Origin: Pseudothioglobus sp905182815
Lineage (GTDB): Bacteria; Pseudomonadota; Gammaproteobacteria; PS1; Pseudothioglobaceae
Reading direction: 5' to 3'
DNA: 64,000 nt
Assembly (NCBI RefSeq): GCF_048087625.1
Contig: NZ_CP159805.1
Span: 682,001-746,000, forward strand
Of the stretch, positions 24,398-33,226 are shown one piece after another. The notes under the pieces are model-generated. The model saw only the letters and a program-made list of their open reading frames with translations, had not been told where the DNA came from and did no database searches. Numbering within the stretch: the stretch's first letter is position 1; each line of letters starts with the position of its first letter. The translations under genes were made by a program, and so were the position numbers.

Positions 24398-25765
24398 ATG
24401 AAAAACTGGAAATTTAAAGGAATGTATCTTAAGAAGGGGTGGATTTCACCTGCCTATGTCAGCACTGATGATAATGGTAAAATTTTAAGCATTGACTCCC
24501 ATTCTTCTGAAGCAGTTGATGAATCTGTTGAGGGTTACGCAATTGCTCCTATTCCTAATGCTCATTCACATGCCTTTCAATATGTTATGGCTGGCCTGAC
24601 TGAGAATATTCCAAAAGGACACCAGGGAGATAACTTCTGGTCTTGGCGTGAGCGAATGTATGCAGTTGCAGACCAAGTAAATCCTGAACAAATGGAAGTT
24701 ATTGCCTCAATGCTTTATGCTGAAATGTTAAGGTTAGGATATGATCAAGTAGTAGAATTTCACTATTTAAATAAAGATTCAAATGGCCAGTCTTATAATA
24801 ATCCAAATGAAATGGCTGAGCGATTAATTAGTGCTGCAAAGCGAGTAGGTATGAAAATTACAATGACTCCTGTTTACTATCGTACTGCCGGTTTTAATCA
24901 GGGGCCTTCTGAAGCGCAGCGTCGCTTTCAGTATGAGTCAACGGATGCTTATTTTTCTCAGATTGAGGATTTAATAAGCAAATACCAGGATGATTCTGAA
25001 GTCAAAATTGGTTATGGGCAGCATTCTCTTAGGGCAGCCGACGTTGAGGAGACTAAAGAAATTTTTGCATATAGCTCCCAAATGCCATGCCATATTCATA
25101 TTTCAGAGCAAACTCAGGAGGTTGAAGGTTCTTTGAAGCATCTTGGTGCTCGTCCAGTTGAGTGGCTAGCAAATGAAGTAGGTATGGGCAAAAATACTAA
25201 CTTAATTCATAGTACTCATATAACTGACAATGAAATGCAAAGCATAATTAGAGCAAAAGCTAATGTGGTGATTTGCCCAAGTACTGAGGGTAATTTGGGT
25301 GATGGATATTTCCCAATTTCAGATTTTATTGAGGCAGGAGGTCGTTGGTGTATTGGATCTGATTCTCACATTGGTATTAATCCTTTTGAAGATTTAAGAT
25401 TGTTAGATTATGGCCAGCGAATGAGTAAGCAGAAACGAAATATTATGCTTAATGGTAGGCCAGGTGATAGTGCGGCTATTTCTTATGACACTATTTTTGA
25501 TAATGGTCATTTGGCCTCAGGTGAGAGTAAAAATGATTACTTTCAAGTGGGAGATGATCTAGATGCTTTAATTATCAACTCTCACTCGCCTTTAATGACA
25601 AGAGATGCGAATGATGGTCGGTTATCAACAATTGTCTATGCGCTCGATAATTCTGCTATTTACGGTCGTATAAAGTCTGGTGAATGGTTGGTTAAGAAGG
25701 GTGTTCACATCATTCATGACGAAATTACTCAAGATTTTAGCAAAACTGTAAATGACATTAATTAA
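24398..25765 (+). CDS. hutF: formimidoylglutamate deiminase
   Basis: A 455-aa amidohydrolase with metal-binding His56-Ser-His58 (PNAHSHAFQ), the HISEQ segment and SDSHIGINPFEDLR carrying the catalytic Asp. HutF removes ammonia from N-formimidoyl-glutamate to give N-formylglutamate, so this operon uses the five-step route and not HutG-type formiminoglutamase. A good AAAAGGA lies before the ATG, 21 nt after hutI. The next enzyme, N-formylglutamate amidohydrolase, is not encoded in the window. Confidence 0.94.
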   Translation: MKNWKFKGMYLKKGWISPAYVSTDDNGKILSIDSHSSEAVDESVEGYAIAPIPNAHSHAFQYVMAGLTENIPKGHQGDNFWSWRERMYAVADQVNPEQMEVIASMLYAEMLRLGYDQVVEFHYLNKDSNGQSYNNPNEMAERLISAAKRVGMKITMTPVYYRTAGFNQGPSEAQRRFQYESTDAYFSQIEDLISKYQDDSEVKIGYGQHSLRAADVEETKEIFAYSSQMPCHIHISEQTQEVEGSLKHLGARPVEWLANEVGMGKNTNLIHSTHITDNEMQSIIRAKANVVICPSTEGNLGDGYFPISDFIEAGGRWCIGSDSHIGINPFEDLRLLDYGQRMSKQKRNIMLNGRPGDSAAISYDTIFDNGHLASGESKNDYFQVGDDLDALIINSHSPLMTRDANDGRLSTIVYALDNSAIYGRIKSGEWLVKKGVHIIHDEITQDFSKTVNDIN

Positions 25766-25858
25766 TTCTGAGACATTAGCATATGTTCAGATTTATTGTG
25801 AAAATTAGCTTGAAGTGATTTATTTTGAGATAAGAGCTCTCAATGCCCTTAAGAAATC

Positions 25859-26443
25859 ATGATGAAGCCATTTAAAATATATTCACCTCAGAGTTTTCAG
25901 ACACTCCCCTGGAGAAATGGTTTAGGCTCAACTGTTGAACTATTGGCTGAAACTCCAAATAAAAACGAGGCCTTTTCTTGGCGCTTAAGTATTGCATCAG
26001 TTGCCAACGATGGCCCTTTTTCTGATTTCAGTGGTTATGATCGTACTTTGTTATTACTCGAAGGTTCTGGGATAACCCTCAATAAGCCTAATGGAATCTT
26101 TAAAGTGCTAAATTCATCACTTGATTATGCAAATTTTAAAGGTGAGGATTTGATTGACGCTACTCTTCATAATGGCCCTATTAAAGATTTTAATATTATG
26201 ACTTTACGTTCGATTTGTACCTCAAGTGTCACAGCTATTGATGAAACTAGCGAGTCTTTACTTAATATTAATGCTGATAAATTACTTGTGTACAGTATCA
26301 AGCCAGTCAATATTCAAATTGGGTTAGAGGCAAGTATTAGTCTTGAAGCCAATCATTTGTTGCAATTTAATTACTATATAAACAACACAATGATATTAGA
26401 TAAAACTCAGGCAATTGTGATTCAAATTAACTACAAAAAATAA
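25859..26443 (+). CDS. hutD: HutD-family cupin protein
   Basis: A 194-aa protein of the HutD family. It has the N-terminal TLPWRNGLGSTVELL and the GPFSDFSGYDRTLLLLEGSG landmarks of this double-stranded beta-helix family. HutD proteins are common in hut operons and are thought to modulate histidine catabolism, with no confirmed enzymatic activity. Two adjacent ATG codons (25859 and 25862) could serve as start, and neither has a strong Shine-Dalgarno. It follows hutF by 93 nt, so it may be read through from hutU. The C-terminal region is somewhat divergent. Confidence 0.88.
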   Translation: MMKPFKIYSPQSFQTLPWRNGLGSTVELLAETPNKNEAFSWRLSIASVANDGPFSDFSGYDRTLLLLEGSGITLNKPNGIFKVLNSSLDYANFKGEDLIDATLHNGPIKDFNIMTLRSICTSSVTAIDETSESLLNINADKLLVYSIKPVNIQIGLEASISLEANHLLQFNYYINNTMILDKTQAIVIQINYKK

Positions 26444-26456
26444 GATATCAATTTGT

Positions 26457-27173
26457 TTATTTTGTTTCTACCCCTTTTTTGTATTGCGTCATATAATTAA
26501 CGCTTACATCATCACCTAGTTTGTATTTTTTAGTAATTGGGTTGTAAGTCATTCCAATCATTGAGCTAATTGATAAATCCCAAGTTCGAGCCCAACCATC
26601 AATCTCACTTGGGCGTATAAACTTCTCGTAGTTATGAGTCCCCTTAGGTAGGAGATTTAAAATATATTCTGCACCAACAATAGCAAAGAAATATGCTTTT
26701 GGATTTCTATTAATTGTTGAGAAAAAAACCCTTCCATTTGACTTAACTAATTTAGAGCAAGCTTCAATAACTAATGATGGGTCTGGAACATGCTCTAGCA
26801 TTTCAAGACATGCTATGACATCAAAAGACTCTTGTTCAGATTCTACTAATTCTTCTACAGATATAAACTTATAGTCAATATCAAGGCCAGACTCCAGCAA
26901 ATGAAGTTTAGCAACTTCAAGGCCTGCTTCAGCTAGATCAATACCAACCACATTTGCGCCTTCAAGTGCTAGAGACTCACTCAGTATTCCACCACCACAC
27001 CCTACATCAAGAATGCGCTTACCTTCGAGATTGCCTCCGCACTGCTCTTTGATATAGTTAAGACGAAGCGGATTAATATCATGAAGCGGTTTAAACTCTG
27101 AATTTTTGTCCCACCAGCGCGCTGCTAGGACTGCAAATTTATTTACCTCTTCGTGGTCAACGTTTGAGTTCAT
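26457..27173 (-). CDS. ubiG: ubiquinone biosynthesis O-methyltransferase
   Basis: A 238-aa SAM-dependent methyltransferase. Motif I is LDVGCGGGILSESLA (about residues 55-69), and the typical UbiG opening with KFAVLAARWWD precedes it. UbiG methylates hydroxyl groups in ubiquinone synthesis at the inner membrane. Its ATG overlaps the stop of bcp by 4 nt, so the two are one transcript. It converges on hutD with 13 nt between stop codons. Length is as expected (about 240 aa). Confidence 0.94.
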   Translation of the reverse strand: MNSNVDHEEVNKFAVLAARWWDKNSEFKPLHDINPLRLNYIKEQCGGNLEGKRILDVGCGGGILSESLALEGANVVGIDLAEAGLEVAKLHLLESGLDIDYKFISVEELVESEQESFDVIACLEMLEHVPDPSLVIEACSKLVKSNGRVFFSTINRNPKAYFFAIVGAEYILNLLPKGTHNYEKFIRPSEIDGWARTWDLSISSMIGMTYNPITKKYKLGDDVSVNYMTQYKKGVETK

Positions 27174-27619
27174 AGTGCCTTTATAAAGTCGAGTACTTCT
27201 TCAGCATGACCATCCACCTTGACTTTATCCCACTGCTTGAGAATGTCTCCGTCCGGGCTAATAACGAAAGTCGATCTGACGATACCGATGTGCTCTTTGC
27301 CGTACATTTTTTTAAGCTTTAAAACATCAAACTGCTTACACAAAGACTCGTCCTCGTCTGAGATTAGGTCAATTGTGTAGTTGAACTTTTTGATGAATTT
27401 ATCGTGCGATGCAATGGAGTCTCTAGAGACGCCATAGATCACTGAATTATTTGCAGCAAAGTCATCATTGAGCCTAGTAAAGTCGTTGCCTTCAATGGTG
27501 CATCCAGGGGTGTCATCTTTTGGATAAAAGTAGAGAACAATGTTTCTTCCCTGGTTGTCAGGAATGTCAATTTTTAGATTACTTGTGGCGACACATGTAG
27601 TGGGGTTTATTTTATTCAT
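27170..27619 (-). CDS. bcp: thiol peroxidase of the Bcp/PrxQ family, without the usual resolving cysteine
   Basis: A 149-aa peroxiredoxin. The peroxidatic Cys40 lies in FYPKDDTPGCT. In E. coli Bcp a second cysteine is found five residues later, and here that position is Asn45, so the protein probably works as a 1-Cys type or uses an external thiol. Other cysteines (Cys9 and one near the middle) do not match a known resolving position. It reduces hydroperoxides in the cytosol. Its end overlaps ubiG. It is divergent from lepA with 52 nt between them. Confidence 0.92.
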   Translation of the reverse strand: MNKINPTTCVATSNLKIDIPDNQGRNIVLYFYPKDDTPGCTIEGNDFTRLNDDFAANNSVIYGVSRDSIASHDKFIKKFNYTIDLISDEDESLCKQFDVLKLKKMYGKEHIGIVRSTFVISPDGDILKQWDKVKVDGHAEEVLDFIKAL

Positions 27620-27671
27620 ATACGATATAATCTCATGGCTTTAATTTTAAAGCAGTCATTTTATCATTGTT

Positions 27672-29459
27672 ATGCAAAACATCCGAAATTTTTCTATCAT
27701 TGCGCACATAGATCATGGCAAGTCAACAATTGCTGATCGCTTTATTCAGCATTGCGGTGGACTCAGTGATCGTGAGATGTCGTCACAAGTTCTTGACTCT
27801 ATGGATATTGAGAAAGAAAGAGGGATTACGATTAAATCACAAAGCGTTTCTTTGCAATACAATGCTAAAGATGGTCAAACATATCAATTTAATTTAATTG
27901 ACACGCCAGGACATGTTGATTTTTCATATGAAGTTTCTAGATCTCTTTCGGCTTGTGAGGGGGCACTATTAATTGTTGATGCCTCTCAAGGTGTTGAAGC
28001 TCAAACAGTCGCTAATTGTTATACTGCTTTAGATCAAGGTCTTGAGGTAGTTGCGGTTCTTAACAAAATTGATTTGCCCGCTGCTGAGCCAGAAAGGGTT
28101 GTGGATGAGATAGAAGATGTGATTGGTGTAGAAGCTCATGATGCGGTCCATGCAAGTGCTAAATCTGGTATTGGAATTGAAGAAATTCTTGAGCAGATTG
28201 TTGAAAAAATTCCTGCCCCAGAAGGCAATGTAGATGCCCCAATTAAAGCGCTCATAATTGATTCATGGTTTGATAATTATTTAGGTGTTGTCTCTTTAAT
28301 CAGAGTTATTGATGGTGAAATTAAAGCTAAAACAAAGATTAAAATATTCTCCAATAAAAACGAACACTTAGTTGACGAAGTTGGTATTTTTACACCTAAA
28401 AGAACTAAGACCGATAGCTTAAAGGCTGGAGAGGTTGGTTACTTAATTGCCAGTATCAAAAATATTGATGGAGCTCCAGTTGGCGACACCATAACTAGTA
28501 GTAAAAATCCAGTTGATCAGCCTTTAGATGGTTTTAAACCTGTACAGCCAAGAGTTTTTGCAGGGCTTTTCCCTACATCCGGTGAAGACTATGAGAAATT
28601 TAGAGATGCGCTAGCAAAACTCCGCTTAAATGATGCGGCTTTACAGTATGAGCCCGAAAACTCCGACGCACTTGGGTTCGGCTTTAGGATTGGCTTTTTA
28701 GGCCTTCTTCATATGGAGATTGTTCAGGAGCGTCTTGAGCGTGAATATGACTTAGACTTAATTACGACTGCGCCAACAGTAATCTATGAAATTCTTGATA
28801 CTAAGGGCAATGTAACAAAAATCGATAGCCCATCAAAACTTCCTCCAGTTCAGACTATAGCTGAATTTAGGGAGCCAATTATTACAGCAAATATTTTAGT
28901 AACTAGTGAGTATGTTGGGCCAGTAATAAGCCTTTGTGTTGAAAAGAGAGGTGTTCAAAAAAATATAAACTATATGGGTAGGCAAGTCTCTATTGTTTAT
29001 GAACTCCCATTAAATGAAGTAGTTTTAGATTTCTTTGATAAACTTAAATCTGCATCAAGAGGTTTTGCCTCTATGGATTATCATTTTGAGCGTTATCAGG
29101 CTGCTGATTTAATACGCTTGGATATATTAATAAATAATGAAAGTGTTGATGCTTTGGCTTTAATTATCCATCGTGATAACTCTACTTATAAAGGCCGAGA
29201 AATTGCTGAAAAAATGAAGGAACTTATCCCTAGACAAATGTTTGATGTTGCAATCCAGGCATGCATTGGAGTTAAGATAATCTCAAGAACAAATGTTAAG
29301 GCACTTAGAAAAAACGTTACGGCAAAGTGTTATGGTGGTGACATTACTCGGAAAAAGAAGTTACTTGAAAAGCAGAAGAAGGGTAAGAAGAGGATGCGTT
29401 CAATTGGGAGAGTGGATATTCCGCAAGAGGCTTTTCTTGCAGTTCTTCATATTGATTAA
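27672..29459 (+). CDS. lepA: translation elongation factor 4
   Basis: A 595-aa GTPase of normal LepA length. G1 is AHIDHGKST (residues 11-19). DTPGHVDF and NKID follow, then the EF-G-like domains and the LepA-specific C-terminal domain ending in KKGKKRMRSIGRVDIP. It back-translocates or remodels stalled ribosomes. A perfect TATAAT at 27626-27631 could be its -10, giving a 34-nt leader, but there is no strong Shine-Dalgarno. No lepB follows. Instead a convergent gene overlaps its last 4 nt. Confidence 0.97.
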   Translation: MQNIRNFSIIAHIDHGKSTIADRFIQHCGGLSDREMSSQVLDSMDIEKERGITIKSQSVSLQYNAKDGQTYQFNLIDTPGHVDFSYEVSRSLSACEGALLIVDASQGVEAQTVANCYTALDQGLEVVAVLNKIDLPAAEPERVVDEIEDVIGVEAHDAVHASAKSGIGIEEILEQIVEKIPAPEGNVDAPIKALIIDSWFDNYLGVVSLIRVIDGEIKAKTKIKIFSNKNEHLVDEVGIFTPKRTKTDSLKAGEVGYLIASIKNIDGAPVGDTITSSKNPVDQPLDGFKPVQPRVFAGLFPTSGEDYEKFRDALAKLRLNDAALQYEPENSDALGFGFRIGFLGLLHMEIVQERLEREYDLDLITTAPTVIYEILDTKGNVTKIDSPSKLPPVQTIAEFREPIITANILVTSEYVGPVISLCVEKRGVQKNINYMGRQVSIVYELPLNEVVLDFFDKLKSASRGFASMDYHFERYQAADLIRLDILINNESVDALALIIHRDNSTYKGREIAEKMKELIPRQMFDVAIQACIGVKIISRTNVKALRKNVTAKCYGGDITRKKKLLEKQKKGKKRMRSIGRVDIPQEAFLAVLHID

Positions 29460-29842
29460 ACTATCTCATTTAATTTAGTAAACCATTCAGTATGGTCTTC
29501 AATCTGAACTAAAGTAGGCGTAATGTTGGGTGCTTCCATTGTGCTGCCTAACGGTAATAACATCCAACCTTTTGCAGTTTGCCTTGGGACTCGTGATCCA
29601 CATTTGTTACAAAACGCATTGCCAAAGGTATTTGGCAGAGGTAAAGTGTATTCGCCCCTTTTATTCTCACCTGAGCGCCATAAAAATTGCTCAGGCTTGA
29701 CAAAAAGATTTGTTGCAAATGCTGCCCCAGTTACTTTTCGACATCGGGAGCACTGACACATTCCAAAGAACTCATAAGGCCCTTTCATTTGCCATGAGAC
29801 TATGCCGCAAAGGCATTCTCCATTTAAAGTTTTTATACTCAT
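29456..29842 (-). CDS. GFA/CENP-V family zinc protein
   Basis: A 128-aa protein of the glutathione-dependent formaldehyde-activating (GFA) fold. Zinc-binding cysteines are visible at 10, 12, 29, 31, 34, 78 and 81. Members range from the glutathione-formaldehyde adduct enzyme Gfa to many uncharacterised proteins, and most are not real formaldehyde enzymes. A link to formaldehyde from demethylation is possible but only speculative. It overlaps ypjD by 4 nt (ATGA), so the two are co-transcribed, and its stop overlaps the lepA stop on the other strand. Confidence 0.85.
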   Translation of the reverse strand: MSIKTLNGECLCGIVSWQMKGPYEFFGMCQCSRCRKVTGAAFATNLFVKPEQFLWRSGENKRGEYTLPLPNTFGNAFCNKCGSRVPRQTAKGWMLLPLGSTMEAPNITPTLVQIEDHTEWFTKLNEIV

Positions 29843-30621
29843 AATATCTCTAAAAAAAACTTGGTACCAAAGTAAGATAAAACCAATATGGAAAAAGCAG
29901 TTTGAGTTGATACTGCTATAAGTTTTCCTCTCCAGCCAAAAATCTTACGCCCAAGCAGAATCCCAGCAAAACCAATCCAGGCAATGATTGAGAGGATGGT
30001 TTTATAGGTAAGTTTTTGCGTAAAAAAATCATCGATATAGAGATAACCTGAGATTAAAGAGAGGGTGAGGAGCAAAAACCCCATCTTTAATGTTTGATAA
30101 AGGAACGCTTCCATAGTTTGAAGTGCTGGAAGCTTATCGACAAAAGTATTAAAGTTATGTTCATGTAAAAAACGCTCTTGGATACTTACAAGGACAGATT
30201 GAGCAACTGCAATGGCAAGAAGAGCATATGCACCAATTGACAGAAAAGCATGAGCTGCAATTGACATAGAAATAAGCTTACCTTGGGTTCCTGGAAATAA
30301 AAAAGCAATAATGACTGCAAATGCACTTAGAGGGTATACAAGGATCCCTAGAGAGTGAATAGGCTTACTGAAAGAGGTTAGAAATAAAAGTGTAGCTACA
30401 ACCCATGCTACAAATGAAATGCTCACAGTTAGTCCAAAAAATACACCATCCTGCTGCCACAACTCAAACAAAATATAGCCATGTGAAGAGCAAGCTATTA
30501 GAAGCATTAAATTCACAATTGTTCGATGTTGATTTGTTACTGAATCTAAAACAAAATATCTGGTTAGTAATAGACCAGAAAGTAGATAAGCGATAAATGG
30601 TAGAGCGTGAAGTAAAGGCAT
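29839..30621 (-). CDS. ypjD: inner-membrane protein of the CcsA/YpjD family
   Basis: A 260-aa protein with about eight hydrophobic helices and the cytochrome c assembly (CcsA/CcmC-like) fold, including a His-bearing segment (SIAAHAFLSIGAYALLAIA). In E. coli ypjD lies divergent from ffh, exactly as here, which supports the name. Its function is poorly defined. Haem or haem-protein handling is suggested by the family. Sixty nt separate it from ffh. Confidence 0.88.
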   Translation of the reverse strand: MPLLHALPFIAYLLSGLLLTRYFVLDSVTNQHRTIVNLMLLIACSSHGYILFELWQQDGVFFGLTVSISFVAWVVATLLFLTSFSKPIHSLGILVYPLSAFAVIIAFLFPGTQGKLISMSIAAHAFLSIGAYALLAIAVAQSVLVSIQERFLHEHNFNTFVDKLPALQTMEAFLYQTLKMGFLLLTLSLISGYLYIDDFFTQKLTYKTILSIIAWIGFAGILLGRKIFGWRGKLIAVSTQTAFSILVLSYFGTKFFLEIL

Positions 30622-30680
30622 CTCTAGCTTTGTCTTTGCAAAAGATTATATAATACGATATTTCACCCAAGTAGAACATA

Positions 30681-32084
30681 ATGTTTGATAATTTAACGGA
30701 ACGACTATCCAATAGCTTTAAAGCCATTCAAGGCAAAAATAAGCTGTCTGATGAAAACATTAAAGAGGCCATAAGAGAAGTCAGAAGATCTCTCTTGGAG
30801 GCTGATGTTGCGCTTGATGTAATTAAGTATTTTATAGAGCGAGTTCAAAGTAAAGCAATTGGACTTAAAGTAGGGGAGGGGCTGAGTCCATCTCAAGCCT
30901 TTATTAAGTTAGTTGAAGCTGAGTTAACAGAAGTAATAGGTGGCCAGAATGAATCTCTAAACCTTGCAACTCAGCCACCAGCAGTTGTAATGGTAGCAGG
31001 CCTTCAAGGCTCAGGAAAGACTACCTCGATTGCCAAGTTAGCGCGCTATTTAAAAGAAGAACAAAAAAAGAAAGTTCTTGTGGTCAGTGCAGATGTTTAT
31101 AGGCCTGCTGCTATTGAGCAGCTTCAAATTCTTGCTGAGCAGATAGGTGTTGATTTTTTTCCTTCAACTGTGGATGAGAAGCCAGAAAAAATAGTTGCAG
31201 ATGCAAAAAAACAAGCTCAATCACAGTTTCATGATGTTCTTCTAGTTGATACTGCCGGAAGACTTCATGTTGATGAGCAAATGATGTCTGAAATTCAAAT
31301 TCTTCAGAAGCAAGTTAATCCAATAGAAACGTTGTTTGTTGTTGACTCAATGACAGGGCAAGACGCTGCGCATACTGCAAAAACATTCTCAGATATGCTT
31401 CCACTTACTGGAATCATATTAACAAAGACCGATGGTGATGCTAGAGGCGGCGCTGCTCTATCTGTAAAACATATAACTGGAAAGCCTATTAAATTTATGG
31501 GTGTTGGTGAAAAGACTGACGCTTTAGAGCCATTTTATCCAGACAGACTTGTTTCTCGTATTCTTGGTATGGGTGATGTTCTTTCTTTAGTTGAAGAGAT
31601 TTCAAAAAAAGTTGATCATAAAAAAGCTCAGAAGAATGTCCAAAAAATGGCGAAAGGCAGATTCGATCTTGATGATATGAGGGATCAGTTAATGCAAATG
31701 CAGCAAATGGGCGGAATGGGAGCTTTAATGGATAAAATGCCTGGAATGGGGCAGATACCTCAAAGTGTTAAAAATCAAGTAATCGGGGATACTGAAAGCA
31801 GCCGGATGGTTGCAATTATTAACTCAATGACTCCAAAAGAAAGAAATCACGTTAATTTAATCAAGGGCTCTCGTAAAAAAAGGATTGCTGATGGGTCTGG
31901 TACAGATGTTCAGCAAGTAAATAAATTGTTAAAGCAATTTGAAAAGATGCAAAAAACAATGAAGAAGATGAAGGGCGGTAAAATGAAAAAAATGATGCAG
32001 CAAATGGGTGATATGCAAGGCGAAGGTGGAATGCCTGATTTTTCAAAGATGCCTGGACTTGGAAATAAAAAATTTCCATTCTAA
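30681..32084 (+). CDS. ffh: signal recognition particle protein Ffh
   Basis: A 467-aa SRP54-type GTPase. The N domain opens with FDNLTERLSNSFKAIQGK. The G domain has Walker A GLQGSGKTTS (from residue 107), DTAGR and TKTDGDARGG. The C-terminal methionine-rich M domain (about 325-460) binds SRP RNA and signal peptides. A TATAAT at 30649-30654 is a plausible -10. It directs ribosomes making membrane proteins to FtsY at the inner membrane. Length and motifs are normal. Confidence 0.97.
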   Translation: MFDNLTERLSNSFKAIQGKNKLSDENIKEAIREVRRSLLEADVALDVIKYFIERVQSKAIGLKVGEGLSPSQAFIKLVEAELTEVIGGQNESLNLATQPPAVVMVAGLQGSGKTTSIAKLARYLKEEQKKKVLVVSADVYRPAAIEQLQILAEQIGVDFFPSTVDEKPEKIVADAKKQAQSQFHDVLLVDTAGRLHVDEQMMSEIQILQKQVNPIETLFVVDSMTGQDAAHTAKTFSDMLPLTGIILTKTDGDARGGAALSVKHITGKPIKFMGVGEKTDALEPFYPDRLVSRILGMGDVLSLVEEISKKVDHKKAQKNVQKMAKGRFDLDDMRDQLMQMQQMGGMGALMDKMPGMGQIPQSVKNQVIGDTESSRMVAIINSMTPKERNHVNLIKGSRKKRIADGSGTDVQQVNKLLKQFEKMQKTMKKMKGGKMKKMMQQMGDMQGEGGMPDFSKMPGLGNKKFPF

Positions 32085-32172
32085 GCAAATTACTTGTTTT
32101 TGCTTGTTGACTATTGCAGTTTATTGTTTTTGATATAAAATCCGAGCTTTTATATTGCCATTTTTAATTGAA

Positions 32173-32547
32173 ATGAAATTTAATCTAAAACTTCTAGCCA
32201 TAGTTTTTCTTGGCTCTCTCTTTCTTCAGCCTTCATTATCTTTTGGTGATGATTCCGTTGAATCTATTCAGCTTTCATTAGTAATTACTTCTGCAGATGA
32301 GTTGAGTTTAACGGCGATTAAACAAGTTGATAAGGGGCTTAACGCATACGAAGCTATAAGTGAGTTAGTTACTATTGGCGTAAAAGATACAAGTTTTGGT
32401 CCTCAAATCATGTCTTTAGCTGGGGTTGAAGCAGTTGGAAATACTTATTGGGCATTGTACGTTAATGGCTTAATGTCAATGGTTGGAGCGCAAGATGTTA
32501 TACTTTTAGAGGATACATTTATTCGCTTGAATATGGAAGCATTTTAA
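32173..32547 (+). CDS. exported DUF4430-type small protein
   Basis: A 124-aa protein starting at ATG 32173. The frame is open to a TTG at 32155, but only the ATG gives a proper Sec signal peptide (MKFNLKLLAIVFLGSLFL, cleavage near FGDD). The mature part matches DUF4430, the beta-grasp-like fold of the transcobalamin C-terminal domain, with YWALYVNGLMSMVGAQDVIL as the best landmark. It is followed after 34 nt by a membrane protein of the DUF6580 type, which resembles ECF transporter substrate units. The pair may form a small-molecule (perhaps cobalamin-like) uptake system. That substrate is a guess. Confidence 0.75.
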   Translation: MKFNLKLLAIVFLGSLFLQPSLSFGDDSVESIQLSLVITSADELSLTAIKQVDKGLNAYEAISELVTIGVKDTSFGPQIMSLAGVEAVGNTYWALYVNGLMSMVGAQDVILLEDTFIRLNMEAF

Positions 32548-32581
32548 TATATTATTGTTTGAAAAATTTAGGAGAGAAATG

Positions 32582-33169
32582 ATGAGCAATCAAGATCACA
32601 AACTTAATTCAAGTTTCAGTTATTTAGTTATTCTAGCAGTATTAATTTCATTAGGAGTTGCAGGAAGATTGCTACCTCATCCACCTAACTTTACACCGAT
32701 GGCCGCAATAGCATTATTTGCAGGATTTATTTTTGTAAAAAGGTACATGGCTATCGTTGCTGTTATCGCCACTATGCTTCTTTGTGACTATTTTGCTTTT
32801 GGCTCACTTTCAGCAAGTTGGTTTGGCTCTAAGTCTATGTTTGTTGTTTATCTTGCCCTCCTATTTCCAATTGTATTTAAAAACTTCCTACAAAAGAAAC
32901 TTAGCGTATTAAAAATTGCAGGAGCTGCTTTAGCAAGCTCTATTGTTTTTTTCTTAGCAACTAATTTTGCAGTTTGGGCATTTTCACCAATGTATGCAAA
33001 AACTCTTGAAGGTCTTATGCTTTGTTTTACGATGGCAATTCCATTTTTTCAAAATACAGTGGCAGGTAACTTAGTATGGTCAGGTGTTATATTTGGCGTC
33101 TACTTTGCTTTACGTAACTTCTCAAACTTAAGAATTTTGAATCAAAAAGATAAATCAATCTTTAGTTAG
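32582..33169 (+). CDS. DUF6580-type membrane protein, ECF S-component-like
   Basis: A 195-aa protein with about five hydrophobic helices, starting at ATG 32582, seven bases after GGAG. Another ATG abuts it at 32579, and the frame extends to a TTG at 32555. The RLLPHPPNFTPMAAIALFAGF segment near the N-terminus, followed by a Phe-rich membrane domain, fits the DUF6580 putative transporter family, which resembles the substrate-binding S unit of ECF vitamin importers. No ECF ATPase or T component is adjacent. It lies immediately downstream of the DUF4430 gene and was probably recruited with it. Confidence 0.8.
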   Translation: MSNQDHKLNSSFSYLVILAVLISLGVAGRLLPHPPNFTPMAAIALFAGFIFVKRYMAIVAVIATMLLCDYFAFGSLSASWFGSKSMFVVYLALLFPIVFKNFLQKKLSVLKIAGAALASSIVFFLATNFAVWAFSPMYAKTLEGLMLCFTMAIPFFQNTVAGNLVWSGVIFGVYFALRNFSNLRILNQKDKSIFS

Positions 33170-33226
33170 ATTTTTTTTGCCTTAAAGCTTATCTAATGGT
33201 CATTAATAAAAGTGAATTTATAGCTT

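Noticed and set aside
29456..29842. Dedicated glutathione-formaldehyde detoxification gene
   Set aside because: The GFA fold is broad and most members lack this activity. No glutathione-dependent formaldehyde dehydrogenase is nearby.
32083..32105. Possible terminator after ffh (AAGCAAA / TTTGCTT, 7 bp)
   Set aside because: Stem is short and AT-rich with a 9-nt loop, and no T run follows. It also overlaps the likely -35 of the next gene.
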